Shown: positions 44,993 through 55,423 of the stretch, piece after piece
Position numbering within the stretch: position 1 is the first letter of the stretch
Layout of the letters: every line of letters starts with the position of its first letter
Assembly (NCBI RefSeq): GCF_003966715.1
Contig: NZ_AP018907.1
Coordinates: forward strand, 2,778,001-2,842,000
Length of the DNA: 64,000 bases
Direction: 5' to 3'
DNA from: Blastochloris tepida
GTDB taxonomy: Bacteria > Pseudomonadota > Alphaproteobacteria > Rhizobiales > Xanthobacteraceae
The notes under the pieces: generated by a model
What the model was told of the DNA's origin: nothing
The model's database searches: none
Seen by the model: the letters and a program-made list of their open reading frames with translations, nothing else
Translations under genes and position numbers: made by a program

Positions 44993-46285
44993 GCTGGCAA
45001 GCACGCCGAGCCCGGCCATGATCGCCACGGTGGCGACCAGACCGCGTCGCGCCACGAACACCAGCGCCATGGCGATGGCGGCGAGCACGGCCGCCCGCAC
45101 GTCGAAGCTCGCCGGGTCCGGCACCAGCAGCCGGACCGGACCAAGCCGGACGGTCTCGACGGCCGCGAACAGCGCGTGCAGCGCGAACCACGCCGCGAGG
45201 TGCGCCATCACCCCCACCACCGCCGCGGTGATGCCCTGGAGCGCCGCCGCCAGCCGGCGGTTGGCCTGCAGCGTCTCCAGCCATGGCGCACCGGCGAAGA
45301 TCCACAGGAAGGACGGCGCGAACGTCACCCAGGTGGTGACGGCGGCGCCGAGCAGGCCGGCGGCGAGCGGCGCGAACGGCTCGGGCGCCCGGTAGGCGCC
45401 GAGGAAGCCCGCGAACTGCGTCACCAGGATCAGCGGCCCCGGCGTGGTCTCGGCAAGGCCGAGCCCGGTCAGCATGTCGGCAGGGCTCGCCCAGCCGCGC
45501 CCGACCGCCTGCTCGGCGAGATAGGCGAGAATGGCGTAGGCGCCGCCGAACGTCACAACCGCCAGCTTGGCGAAGAACGCCCCGATCTCGAACAGCACGT
45601 GGCCGGGGCCGAGCGTCGCGGCGATCAGGCCGAGCGGCGCAAGCCACAGCAGCGCGGCGATGGCGGCAGGCCACAGGCCCGCAGCCGCGGGCCGCGCCGC
45701 GGCCGGCGGCGCCTCGGCCGCGGCGGCGAACAGCAGGGCGCCGGCCAGTGCCGCGCCGGCCACCACCAACGGAAACGGCAGCGCGAACAGCCCCACCGCC
45801 AGCAGCGCGGCCACGGCCACCGCCTGCGCCTGACGCTGCTTCAGCACGCGGCGCGAGATGCGGATCAGCGCCTCCAGCACGATCGCCAGCACCGCCGCCT
45901 TGATGCCGAAGAACAGCCCGCCGATCAGCGGCGAGGTGGCGAACAGCACATAGGCGACGCTCAGCGCCAGCATCACCAGCGCGCCCGGCAGCACGAACAG
46001 TCCGCCGGCAATGACGCCGCCGCGCCAGCCCTTGAGCCGCCAGCCGATATAGGTGGCGAGTTGCTGCGCCTCGGGACCGGGCAGAAGCATGCAGAAGTTC
46101 AGCGCCCGCAGGAATTGTCCCTCGTCGAGCCAGCCCCGGTCCTCGACCGCCAGCCGGTGCATCAGCGCGATCTGCGCCGCCGGCCCGCCGAACGACAGGA
46201 TGCCGACGGCGAGGAAGGCGCGGGTCAGGCCGGCGAGGGTCGGAGCAAGGGTTGTCGGAGCAAGTGTCGGGGGCGTTTCGGTCAT
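44984..46285 (-). CDS. chrA: Chromate transporter (ChrA, CHR family, two-domain)
   Basis: 433 residues from ATG at 46285. Two homologous halves are visible: the first with AFLAVGILSFGGPAAQIALM and LNFCMLLPGPEAQQLATYIG, the second with FFAKLAVVTFGGAYAILAYL and GLAETTPGPLILVTQFAGFL. These FGG and PGP motifs are diagnostic for ChrA, an inner-membrane chromate efflux protein that may also take up sulfate-like anions. The N-terminal TLAPTTLAPTLAG results from a 15-bp tandem duplication (46239-46268). The 3' end overlaps marR by 9 bp on the opposite strand. Confidence 0.92.
   Translation of the reverse strand: MTETPPTLAPTTLAPTLAGLTRAFLAVGILSFGGPAAQIALMHRLAVEDRGWLDEGQFLRALNFCMLLPGPEAQQLATYIGWRLKGWRGGVIAGGLFVLPGALVMLALSVAYVLFATSPLIGGLFFGIKAAVLAIVLEALIRISRRVLKQRQAQAVAVAALLAVGLFALPFPLVVAGAALAGALLFAAAAEAPPAAARPAAAGLWPAAIAALLWLAPLGLIAATLGPGHVLFEIGAFFAKLAVVTFGGAYAILAYLAEQAVGRGWASPADMLTGLGLAETTPGPLILVTQFAGFLGAYRAPEPFAPLAAGLLGAAVTTWVTFAPSFLWIFAGAPWLETLQANRRLAAALQGITAAVVGVMAHLAAWFALHALFAAVETVRLGPVRLLVPDPASFDVRAAVLAAIAMALVFVARRGLVATVAIMAGLGVLASLI
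46239..46268. repeat. 15-bp tandem repeat, two units, inside chrA 5' end
   Basis: GTCGGAGCAAGGGTT followed by GTCGGAGCAAGTGTC. It encodes the repeated TLAPT of the ChrA N-terminus. Confidence 0.85.
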
Positions 46286-46732
46286 GCCGCATCCTGCCGG
46301 ACGCGGATGGCGTTGTCGCGTCGGTCGCGCGACGTGACGCGGAAGTTGCCGCCGACCCTGGCGTGGGAAACGGAATATGGCGGCCGGACGTTCGACCCGT
46401 CCCCGCGAAGCCCCCCACCCCCGACCCCTCCCCACCGCTCGCAAAGCTCGCGGGGGGAGGGGAGAAGAGGCGCCCCTTTTCTCCCCTCCCCCCATGAACG
46501 CAGTGAATGGTGGGGAGGGGTCGGGGGTGGGGGAGCGCGGAACGCCCCGGCGCCCGTCGTCTGCATCCCGCCTCGCCGTGTGTCTCGACGTATGCCTCGC
46601 CACGTTTCCGGCCAGCCGCTTCAGCGCCTCCGGCCTCCAGAGCATTTTCCGCAAAAGTGCGCACCGGTCGTGGGCACCAGCCTTGCGAACGAGAATGCGA
46701 TAACTCAAAAAGTTGGAGCGCCGGAAACCGTA
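46286..46732. repeat. 447-bp intergenic gap filled with dispersed repeats
   Basis: Contains two adjoining C/G-rich inverted repeats at 46408-46535 (CCCCACCCCCGACCCCTCCC mirrored by GGGGAGGGGTCGGGGGTGGG) and a dispersed element at 46639-46734 that starts AGAGCATTTTCCGCAAAAGT and ends GCCGGAAACCGTATTATCCG, linking it to the ATACGGTTTCCGG family. It lies upstream of chrA and downstream of the GGDEF-EAL gene. No coding frame was accepted. Confidence 0.7.
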
Positions 46733-49435
46733 TTATCCGCCCGCCGCCTTCGACAGGCCCCATTTCTCGATGATGCCGGCGATCTCGTCGGCCGGCACGG
46801 CGCCGGAGAACAGGAAGCCCTGCGCCTCGTCGCAGCCCAGCGCCGCCAGGAACTCGCACTGATAGTCGGACTCGACGCCCTCGGCGGTGGTGGTCATGCC
46901 GAGCGCGCGGGCGATCGACACCACCGCCTGCACGATGACCACGCGGTCGGTGCCGTGCACCAGATCGGCGACGAAGGAGCGGTCGATCTTCACCTTGTCG
47001 AAGGGGAAGGTGCGCAGATAGCTCAGGGACGAATAGCCGGTCCCGAAATCGTCCATGGCGATGCGCACGCCGAGCGCCTTCAGCCGGCGCAGGGTGGCGA
47101 TGGTGTTCTCATTGTCCTCGAGCACGATCTGCTCGGTGATTTCGAGCTCCAGGCGGTGCGGCGCCAGCCCGGTTGCGGCCAGCAGGTGCTCGATCCGCTC
47201 GCCGAGATCGGGGGCGAGCAGCTGCACCGGCGACAGGTTGACGGCGATCTTGAGCTCGCCGGGCCAGCGGGCGGCCTCGCGGCAGGCGGCGTCGAGCGCC
47301 CATTCGCCGATCGGCATGATCAGTCCGGTGTCCTCGGCGACCGGGATGAACAGGCCCGGCGGGATGAGGCCCTTGACCGGGTGGCGCCAGCGGGCCAGCG
47401 CCTCGAAGCCGGCCACGCAATCGTCCTGCAGATCGATGATCGGCTGGTAGTGCAGCTCCAGCTCGCCGCGCTCGATGGCGGTGCGCAGATCGGTCTCGAT
47501 CTCGCGCCGGTCGTTGAGCTCGGTGCTCATGGCGTGGCTGTAGAAGCGGAAGGTGCCGCGGCTGTCGGCCTTCACCGCATAGAGCGCGAGATCGGCGGCC
47601 ACCAGCAGATCGTCGACATTGCGCCCGTCGCCGGGGCCCATGGCGATGCCGATGCTGGCGCCGGTGCGCACCTTGTAGCCGTCGATGTCGAAGGGCGGGC
47701 CGATGCAGTCGAGCAGGCGCTGCGCCATATCGCCGACCTCGGCGCGCGAACCGGCCGCGGGCACCAGGATCGAGAACTCGTCGCCGCCGAGCCGCGCCAG
47801 CAGCACGCCGGGCTCGACCACCTGCTTCAGCCGGCCGCCGACCTCCTGCAGCAGCAGATCGCCGATGCGGTGGCCGAGCGTGTCGTTGATCACCTTGAAG
47901 CGGTCGAGATCGAGGAACATCACGGCGAAGCCCGGCGCCTCGGGATCGTCGCGCAGCGTGGCGTAGGCGCTGCAGATCTCCTCCAGCCGGGCGCGGAAGA
48001 CGCGGCGGTTGGGCAGGTTGGTCAGCGGGTCTTCCGAGGCGAGGCGGGCGACGTGGGTTTCCGCCTCGCGCCGCTTGGTGATGTCGGTGAAGGTCTGCAC
48101 GAGGCCGCCATCCGGCAGCGGCGCGCTGCGGATCTCGATGACCGTGCCGTTGGCCATCCGCCGCTCGGAGATCGCGCAATGGGGCGACGCCCAAGGCTGG
48201 CCGCCCTCGCCTGCCTCCAGGCCGCCATGCGCGGCCGCCGGATGCAGGGCGCTGTTGCGGGCCTGATAGGCCATCAGCTCGTCGAAGCGCGGCGGCGTCT
48301 TGATGAACTGCGGCGGCAGATCGAGCAGCTCGCCGCACTTGGCGTTGATGATCGGGATCTCGAGATCCTTGGTGATCAGCATGATGCCCTGGCTCATGTT
48401 CTCCAGGGTCAGATGCAGCTGCTCGGCCTTCTGGCGGGCCTTGGCCTCGGCCTGCAGGATGTTCCGCACGGCGATGAGGATCAGCACCGTCAGCACGAGG
48501 CCGACAATGGCGTTCAGCCGCAGATTGGCGGCCGAGCCGGCATAGACGGCGCGCAGATCGGTGCTGACGCTCATCCACAGCGGCTGGCCGCGGACGTGGC
48601 GGAAGGTGACGAGGCGCCGGTTGCCGGAGGCGGAATCGGTCTCCTCGAAGGTGACCATCCCGGCGCTGCGGGCGAGAGACACGAACCGGGTGCCGTTCAG
48701 ATCCTCGCCGAGCGCGAACCCGTCGGCGCTGCCGCCGGAGGAGCGCACGATGCCGTCATTGCCCACCAGCGCGATCGACACCGACGAGCCGAAATCGATC
48801 TTGTTGTAGAAATTGGTCAGATGCTCCGGCTTCAGCGAGGCCACGACCACGCCGCCGAGCGAGCCGTCGCTGTTGAGAAAGCGCCGCGTGACTTGGACCG
48901 ACCACTGCCGGCTGACGCGGCCGACGACCGGCTTGCTGATGAACAGCCGGTCCTCGGGACTGTTGAGGTGGACGCGGTAATGCTCGCGGTCGCTGAGATC
49001 GAGCGGCGGCGCGGGCTGCGGTCCGGCATTGGAGGCGCGCATGATGCCGTTGGCATCGATGATCGCAACCTGAACGATGATCTCGCTCAGTACGTCGGTG
49101 GTGCTGACGATGGTGTGGAAATCGGTGGTGTCCTTGCGGGTCTCGATGGTGCGGCGGAGGTAAAGGAGCGCCTTGTCGATCTCGCCGATCGAGCGCAGCA
49201 CGTTCTCCTCGAACACCATCGAGAAGTTTTCGTTGGTGCGGACGGCCTCGCGCAGATCGCTGCGCAGGTCGTCGGAATATTTCAGGAAGATGCCGGCCCA
49301 CAGCATGACGATGAGCGCCAGGCCGAAGACGGCCGAACTGCGCCAGTTGGCCAGTCGTTTGGCTACAAGCCGCGGCAGATGTTTGAGGCGCCGTCTCATC
49401 AGCGAATGCCGTGTCATGCTCCCGTGCAGCGGCAT
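46733..49435 (-). CDS. Membrane sensor GGDEF-EAL protein (c-di-GMP turnover)
   Basis: 900 residues. An N-terminal helix (AVFGLALIVMLWAGIFLKYS) and a second near residue 310 (AIVGLVLTVLILIAVRNIL) bracket a periplasmic dCache-like sensor. A PAS-like part follows (QGIMLITKDLEIPIINAKCG). The diguanylate-cyclase domain has an intact RLGGDEFSIL site with the RxGGDEF order, and the phosphodiesterase domain has AGFEALARW, NLSPVQL, LEITEQ and AMDDFGTGYSSLSYL, so both catalytic signatures are complete. It makes or degrades cyclic di-GMP in response to an external signal and may tune motility against exopolysaccharide output, both encoded in this window. The start could also be one of several ATGs within 12 codons. 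Confidence 0.93.
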   Translation of the reverse strand: MPLHGSMTRHSLMRRRLKHLPRLVAKRLANWRSSAVFGLALIVMLWAGIFLKYSDDLRSDLREAVRTNENFSMVFEENVLRSIGEIDKALLYLRRTIETRKDTTDFHTIVSTTDVLSEIIVQVAIIDANGIMRASNAGPQPAPPLDLSDREHYRVHLNSPEDRLFISKPVVGRVSRQWSVQVTRRFLNSDGSLGGVVVASLKPEHLTNFYNKIDFGSSVSIALVGNDGIVRSSGGSADGFALGEDLNGTRFVSLARSAGMVTFEETDSASGNRRLVTFRHVRGQPLWMSVSTDLRAVYAGSAANLRLNAIVGLVLTVLILIAVRNILQAEAKARQKAEQLHLTLENMSQGIMLITKDLEIPIINAKCGELLDLPPQFIKTPPRFDELMAYQARNSALHPAAAHGGLEAGEGGQPWASPHCAISERRMANGTVIEIRSAPLPDGGLVQTFTDITKRREAETHVARLASEDPLTNLPNRRVFRARLEEICSAYATLRDDPEAPGFAVMFLDLDRFKVINDTLGHRIGDLLLQEVGGRLKQVVEPGVLLARLGGDEFSILVPAAGSRAEVGDMAQRLLDCIGPPFDIDGYKVRTGASIGIAMGPGDGRNVDDLLVAADLALYAVKADSRGTFRFYSHAMSTELNDRREIETDLRTAIERGELELHYQPIIDLQDDCVAGFEALARWRHPVKGLIPPGLFIPVAEDTGLIMPIGEWALDAACREAARWPGELKIAVNLSPVQLLAPDLGERIEHLLAATGLAPHRLELEITEQIVLEDNENTIATLRRLKALGVRIAMDDFGTGYSSLSYLRTFPFDKVKIDRSFVADLVHGTDRVVIVQAVVSIARALGMTTTAEGVESDYQCEFLAALGCDEAQGFLFSGAVPADEIAGIIEKWGLSKAAGG

Positions 49436-51181
<1,746 letters not shown>

Positions 51182-51281
51182 CAGGCCGGCGGCGCGGGCT
51201 TGACCGCAGCCGCCGAATGGCGAAAGTCCAACCCTGCCGCGCATTCATCCACCCAGCGGCGCCGTTTTCAGGAGGCTTCCC

Positions 51282-51770
51282 ATGCTGCGTCGTCTCACCC
51301 CTGCCGCCGTGGCGGGCGCGGTTCTCGCTCTGTCCCAGCTTGCCGCGCCGTCGGCCGCGCTCGCCCAGTCGCGGGCCGAGGTCGGCGTGCTCGAATGCGT
51401 CTCCACCGGCGCGACCGGCTTCATCGTCGGCTCGATTCGCGACGTCACCTGCACCTTCCGGCCGAACCCGAGGGTCAAGGCGCAGCCCGAGAAGTATGTC
51501 GGCACCATCCGCCGGTTCGGGCTCGACCTGGGCGTCACCGAGCGGACGGTGATGGTGTGGAGCGTGTTCGCGCCCACCGTCAATATCGGCCGCGGCGACC
51601 TCGTGGGCGACTATGCCGGCGTCTCCGGTCAGGCGACGGTCGGCGCCGGCGTCGGCGCCAATGTGCTGCTCGGCGGCTCCAACAAGACGATCTCGCTGCA
51701 GCCGCTCAGCGTCGAGGGCTCGCTCGGCCTCAACATCGCGCTCGGCGTCGCCGACCTCGAGCTGCGTTGA
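51282..51770 (+). CDS. DUF992 family exported protein
   Basis: 162 residues with a signal peptide (MLRRLTPAAVAGAVLALSQL, cleaved near ALAQS). The mature part matches DUF992: VGVLECVSTGATGFIVGSIR, DVTCTFRP, YVGTIRRFGLDLGVTERTVM VWSVFAP and Gly-rich C-terminal GAGVGANVLLGGSNKTISLQ PLSVEGSLGLNIALGVADLEL. The family is largely confined to Alphaproteobacteria, is periplasmic or outer-membrane-associated and has no known function. Two Cys residues may form a disulfide. A factor-independent terminator follows. Confidence 0.88.
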   Translation: MLRRLTPAAVAGAVLALSQLAAPSAALAQSRAEVGVLECVSTGATGFIVGSIRDVTCTFRPNPRVKAQPEKYVGTIRRFGLDLGVTERTVMVWSVFAPTVNIGRGDLVGDYAGVSGQATVGAGVGANVLLGGSNKTISLQPLSVEGSLGLNIALGVADLELR

Positions 51771-51811
51771 CCGGCCCGGCGCCAGTCTTCCGCAAGACGC
51801 CACGATTCGAG

Positions 51812-51842
51812 GAACCCGCCGCAAGGCGGGTTCTTTGCTTTC
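51812..51842 (+). terminator. Rho-independent terminator after DUF992 gene
   Basis: GAACCCGCC, loop GCAA, GGCGGGTTC, then TTTGCTTT. The stem is a 9-bp perfect hairpin, 41 bp after the DUF992 stop. Confidence 0.85.
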
Positions 51843-52043
51843 GGCACGGAGCCGACTCCGGTCCCCTTCGACCTCCGGCATGGCCGGTTCTGGTGCGCGA
51901 CTAAGTGTTTGCCCGCCGCCACGGTGCGGAGAGGTCCGCTTGCACCGGCCGCGACAGCCTGAAACGATAGCACCCCCCGACGCAGTTTTAGGCGCCTAGC
52001 CCGCCGCTTCATCGGTTCCTGGCGGGCAGCGGAGGTGGTTCAC

Positions 52044-54101
52044 ATGTCGAACAATGGCAACAACGGAACGAAGAGCCCCAGATGCATTGCAGTGGTGGGG
52101 CCGTTCCAGAGCGGCAAGACGACGCTGCTCGAAGCGATCCTGGCCCGAACCGGCGCCATCCAGCGCCAGGGCTCGGTCGACACCGGCTCAACCGTCGGTG
52201 ACGGCTCCAAGGAATCCCGCCTCCACAAGATGAGCGTGGAGGTCAGCGTCGCCTCCACCGCCTTCCTGAACGAGAGCTACACCTTCATCGACTGTCCCGG
52301 GTCGGTGGAGTTCCTGCACGACATGCGCGCCGCCCTGCCGGCGGTCGATGCGGCGATCGTGGTGTGCGAGGCCGACGAGCGCAAGCTGCCGCAACTCTCC
52401 ATGGTGCTGCGCGAGATCGAGGAACTCGGCGTGCCGCACATGCTGTTCCTCAACAAGATCGACAAGGCGGACAAGCGCGTCCAGGAGACGCTCGCGGTGC
52501 TGCAGCCGGCGAGCCGCCTGCCGCTGCTGCTGCGCCAGATCCCGATCTGGCGGGACGGCATCGTCGTCGGCTATGTCGACCTCGCGCTGGAGCGGGCGTT
52601 CGTCTATCGCGAGCATTCGGCCTCGCAGGTGGTGCCGCTCGAAGGCGACGACCTGATGCGCGAGAAGGAAGCGCGCTTCCAGATGCTGGAGACGCTGGCC
52701 GACCACGACGACGCGCTGATGGAGCAGTTGCTCGAGGAGATCGAGCCGCCGCGCGACCGCGTGTTCGACGACCTCGCCAAGGAGCTGCGCGAGGGACAGG
52801 TGACGCCGGTGCTGCTGGGCTCGGCCCTGCACGGCAACGGCATCCAGCGCCTGCTGAAGGCGCTGCGCCACGAGGTCTGCGGCCTCGACGACACGCTGAA
52901 GCGGCTCGGCGCCCCCGCCAATGGCAGCGACGCGGTCGGCTATGTGCAGAAGACGCTGCACACCAGCCATGGCGGCAAGATGTCGATCGTGCGCGTGCTC
53001 AGCGGCCAGGTCGCCGACGGCACCATGCTGATGGGCGCCAAGGGCGAGGCCGCCCGCGTCTCCGGCGTGTTCAAGCTGCACGGCCAGCATATCGAGAAGC
53101 GCGGGCCGGCCACCGCCGGCGAGACCGTGGCGCTCGGCAAGCTCGACCCGGTGGTGACCGGCGACACAATCACCTCGGGCAAGGCGCCGCTGGCGCCGCT
53201 GGTCGAGATCGCGCCGGTGCCGCCGGTGCTGGCCATCGCCATCGCCGCGCGCGACCGCAAGGACGACGTCAAGCTCGGTCAGGCGTTGCACAAGCTGCTG
53301 GAGGAGGATCCTTCGCTGGTGCTGGTGCACAATGCCGAGCAAAGCGAGATCGTGCTGCACGGCCAGGGCGAGATGCAGCTGCGCGTCGCCATCGAGCGGC
53401 TGCAGGACCGCTTCCAGATCCAGATTGCGACCCATCCGCCGCGGGTCGGCTATCGCGAGACCATCCGCAAGGGCGTGGTGCAGCGCGGCCGCCACAAGAA
53501 GCAGTCGGGCGGCCACGGCCAGTTCGGCGACTGCGTGCTCGACATCCAGCCGCTGCCGCGCTCCTCGGGCTTCCAGTTCGCCGAGAAGATCACCGGCGGC
53601 GTGGTGCCGCGCCAGTACATCCCCTCGATCGAGGAGGGCGTGAAGGACGGCCTTAAGGAAGGCCCGCTCGGCTTCCCGGTGGTCGACGTGTCGGTGACGC
53701 TGATCGACGGCTCCTACCACACCGTCGATTCGTCCGACATGGCGTTCCGCACCGCCGGCCGCATCGGCATCCATGAGGCGCTGCCCAACTGCCAGCCGGT
53801 GCTGCTGGAGCCGATCCACCACGTCGACGTGTTCTGCCCCAGCGACGCCACCGCCAAGGTCAACGCCATCCTGTCCGGACGGCGCGGCCAGATCCTCGGC
53901 TTCGAGGCGCGCGACGGCTGGCCGGGCTGGGACGTGGTGCGGGCCGAAATGCCGGAAGCCGAGATCGGCGACCTGATCGTCGAGCTGCGCTCGGCCACCG
54001 CCGGTGTCGGCACCTTCATCACCCGCTTCGACCATATGGCCGAGCTGGTGGGCCGCGCCGCCGATCAGGTGATCGCGGCGAAGAAGGCCGCCGCAGCGTG
54101 A
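52044..54101 (+). CDS. Elongation factor G-like translational GTPase (paralogue)
   Basis: 685 residues from ATG at 52044 with GGAGG eight bases upstream. The GTPase domain has P-loop GPFQSGKTT (residues 19-27), G3 FIDCPG and G4 FLNKIDKAD. Domains II-V follow; domain IV is represented by SGGHGQFGDCVLDIQP and GGVVPRQYIPSIEEGVKDGL, and the C-terminus by GQILGFEARDGWPG. Canonical EF-G has AHIDAGKTT and a RGITI switch I; here those become PFQSGKTT and an ESRLHKMSVEVSVAS segment without RGIT. It belongs to the divergent EF-G paralogues that occur beside the normal fusA in many bacteria, of unclear role. No ribosomal genes accompany it. Confidence 0.85.
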   Translation: MSNNGNNGTKSPRCIAVVGPFQSGKTTLLEAILARTGAIQRQGSVDTGSTVGDGSKESRLHKMSVEVSVASTAFLNESYTFIDCPGSVEFLHDMRAALPAVDAAIVVCEADERKLPQLSMVLREIEELGVPHMLFLNKIDKADKRVQETLAVLQPASRLPLLLRQIPIWRDGIVVGYVDLALERAFVYREHSASQVVPLEGDDLMREKEARFQMLETLADHDDALMEQLLEEIEPPRDRVFDDLAKELREGQVTPVLLGSALHGNGIQRLLKALRHEVCGLDDTLKRLGAPANGSDAVGYVQKTLHTSHGGKMSIVRVLSGQVADGTMLMGAKGEAARVSGVFKLHGQHIEKRGPATAGETVALGKLDPVVTGDTITSGKAPLAPLVEIAPVPPVLAIAIAARDRKDDVKLGQALHKLLEEDPSLVLVHNAEQSEIVLHGQGEMQLRVAIERLQDRFQIQIATHPPRVGYRETIRKGVVQRGRHKKQSGGHGQFGDCVLDIQPLPRSSGFQFAEKITGGVVPRQYIPSIEEGVKDGLKEGPLGFPVVDVSVTLIDGSYHTVDSSDMAFRTAGRIGIHEALPNCQPVLLEPIHHVDVFCPSDATAKVNAILSGRRGQILGFEARDGWPGWDVVRAEMPEAEIGDLIVELRSATAGVGTFITRFDHMAELVGRAADQVIAAKKAAAA

Positions 54102-54196
54102 GACCGTAAGGGCGATGGGCGGCCGTCGTCGCGGCCGTCCGTCTCTCGGCGTTCCTGACGACCGGCAACAAGAGCCGGAAGCGTCTTTTTGGGCCT

Positions 54197-54240
54197 CGTC
54201 GTCCCGGACGAGGCGATAGCCGAGACCCGGGAGCGTCATC
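54197..54240. repeat. Palindromic intergenic repeat
   Basis: CTCGTCGTCCCGGACGAGGC ... GAGACCCGGGAGCGTC, a member of the GTCGTCCCGG family. It lies about 20 bp before the half-repeat split by the IS110 element. Confidence 0.7.
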
Positions 54241-54275
54241 CGGAAAAGCCCCGTCCTGAAAGCGATCCCGGGTTG

Positions 54276-54452
54276 GAACGGCGAACTGTGCTTTGATGGG
54301 TGCACCGGCTCGGGGTGGCCACCCCGAGCCGGTGCGGGCGGCACGCCGTATCCCGGGTGAGCCTTCGAGGCCGTCGCGAGCAGAAGCGGCCGTCCGTCCC
54401 AAGCCAACCCGAACAGTTGCACGGGGCTTTTGACCCCGCTTCCAAGCCTGGG
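54276..54452 (+). ncRNA. Candidate bridge RNA of the IS110 element
   Basis: The 177-nt left end before the transposase start. It begins with a 34-bp perfect palindrome (54302-54335). A first loop holds ATCCCGGGT (54350-54358), identical to the left half of the target, and CGCGAGCA (54375-54382), the reverse complement of the right half TGCTCGCG. A second loop holds ACAGTTG (54413-54419), identical to the right end of the element, and TTCCAA (54440-54445), the reverse complement of TTGGAA at its left end; a GGGG/CCCC hairpin lies between them. This order (left target, right target, left donor, right donor guide) is that known for IS621 bridge RNA. Transcription and boundaries are inferred. Confidence 0.7.
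54302..54335. repeat. 34-bp perfect palindrome
   Basis: Two 17-bp arms without a spacer, GCACCGGCTCGGGGTGG and CCACCCCGAGCCGGTGC. It lies in the left end of the IS110 element and would form the 5' stem-loop of the candidate bridge RNA. Confidence 0.95.
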
Positions 54453-55421
54453 ATGCTTGCCATGCTGCCACACCCGACGCCGTTTGCCACCCACCTTGTG
54501 GGCATCGATGTCTCCAAGGACTGGCTCGACATCGCCTTCGACGACACCAAGGTCGAGCGCGTCGATAACACCCCCGCGGCTCTCCAGCGCTTGGCCAGGC
54601 GCCTGGTGAAGGCCGGGCTCACCACCGCCGGCCTGGAGCCGACCGGCGGCTATGAACGCCTGGCGGTCGCGGTGCTGCGCGAGGCCGGCCTCACCGTGCT
54701 GCAGGTCGACAGCTGGCGCTGCCGCCAGTTCGCCAAGGCCTGCGGCCAGCGCGCCAAGAGCGATCCGCTCGACGCCCGCATCATCCGCGCCTTCATGCTG
54801 CATCACCCCTGCCGGCCGTTCCCGGAGCCCTCGCAAGCGCAGAGCGACCTGACCGCCTGGGTGCGCGAAATCACCCGCGCCGAGGCCGACATCCGCCGCC
54901 TCGAGAACCGCAAGGCCCACCCCACCCTGGCGGCCATCACCGCCCGGCTCGATGCCGAAATCGCCGCCCTGCGCGAGACCGTCGCCGCGGCCGAACAGGC
55001 CATCGAGGCGTTGATCGCCGCCGATCCGGCGATGGACGCCAAGGCCAAGATCATCACCTCGGTGCCGGGGATCGCCAACAAGACGGCCCGCGTCCTGCTC
55101 GCAGAAGCTCCCGAACTCGGCCAGTTCAGCCCCCGCCAAGCCGGTGCCATCGGCGGCTGCGCACCCTATCGCAACGACAGCGGCAAAGCGCGGCGGCCGG
55201 CCCATATCGAGGCCGGACGCCGCGCGCTCAAGCGCGCCTGCTATCTCGCCGCCTTCGCCGCCATCCACTGGAACCCGTGGGCCAAACAGCTCTACGCCGA
55301 CCTCAAAGCCCGCGGAAAACCCGCCAAGGTCGCCCTCATCGCCATCGCCCGAAAGCTCCTGACCATCCTCAACGCCATGATTCGAGACAACAAACCCTGG
55401 CGAGACCCCAAAACCGCATGA
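54453..55421 (+). CDS. IS110-family transposase (DEDD recombinase)
   Basis: 322 residues from ATG at 54453 (ATG at 54462 is possible). The N-terminal RuvC-like DEDD domain shows THLVGIDVSKDWLDIAFDD, TTAGLEPTGGYERLAVAVL and FAKACGQRAKSDPLDARIIR with three of the four acidic residues. A coiled middle follows, then the Transposase_20 domain IITSVPGIANKTARVLLAEA, GAIGGCAPYRNDSGKARRPA HIEAGRRALKRACYLAAFAA with the conserved Ser/Gly-rich site. These enzymes recombine through a circular intermediate guided by the element's RNA. The frame is intact, and the stop is 6 bp from the element's right end. Confidence 0.93.
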   Translation: MLAMLPHPTPFATHLVGIDVSKDWLDIAFDDTKVERVDNTPAALQRLARRLVKAGLTTAGLEPTGGYERLAVAVLREAGLTVLQVDSWRCRQFAKACGQRAKSDPLDARIIRAFMLHHPCRPFPEPSQAQSDLTAWVREITRAEADIRRLENRKAHPTLAAITARLDAEIAALRETVAAAEQAIEALIAADPAMDAKAKIITSVPGIANKTARVLLAEAPELGQFSPRQAGAIGGCAPYRNDSGKARRPAHIEAGRRALKRACYLAAFAAIHWNPWAKQLYADLKARGKPAKVALIAIARKLLTILNAMIRDNKPWRDPKTA

Positions 55422-55423
55422 CA

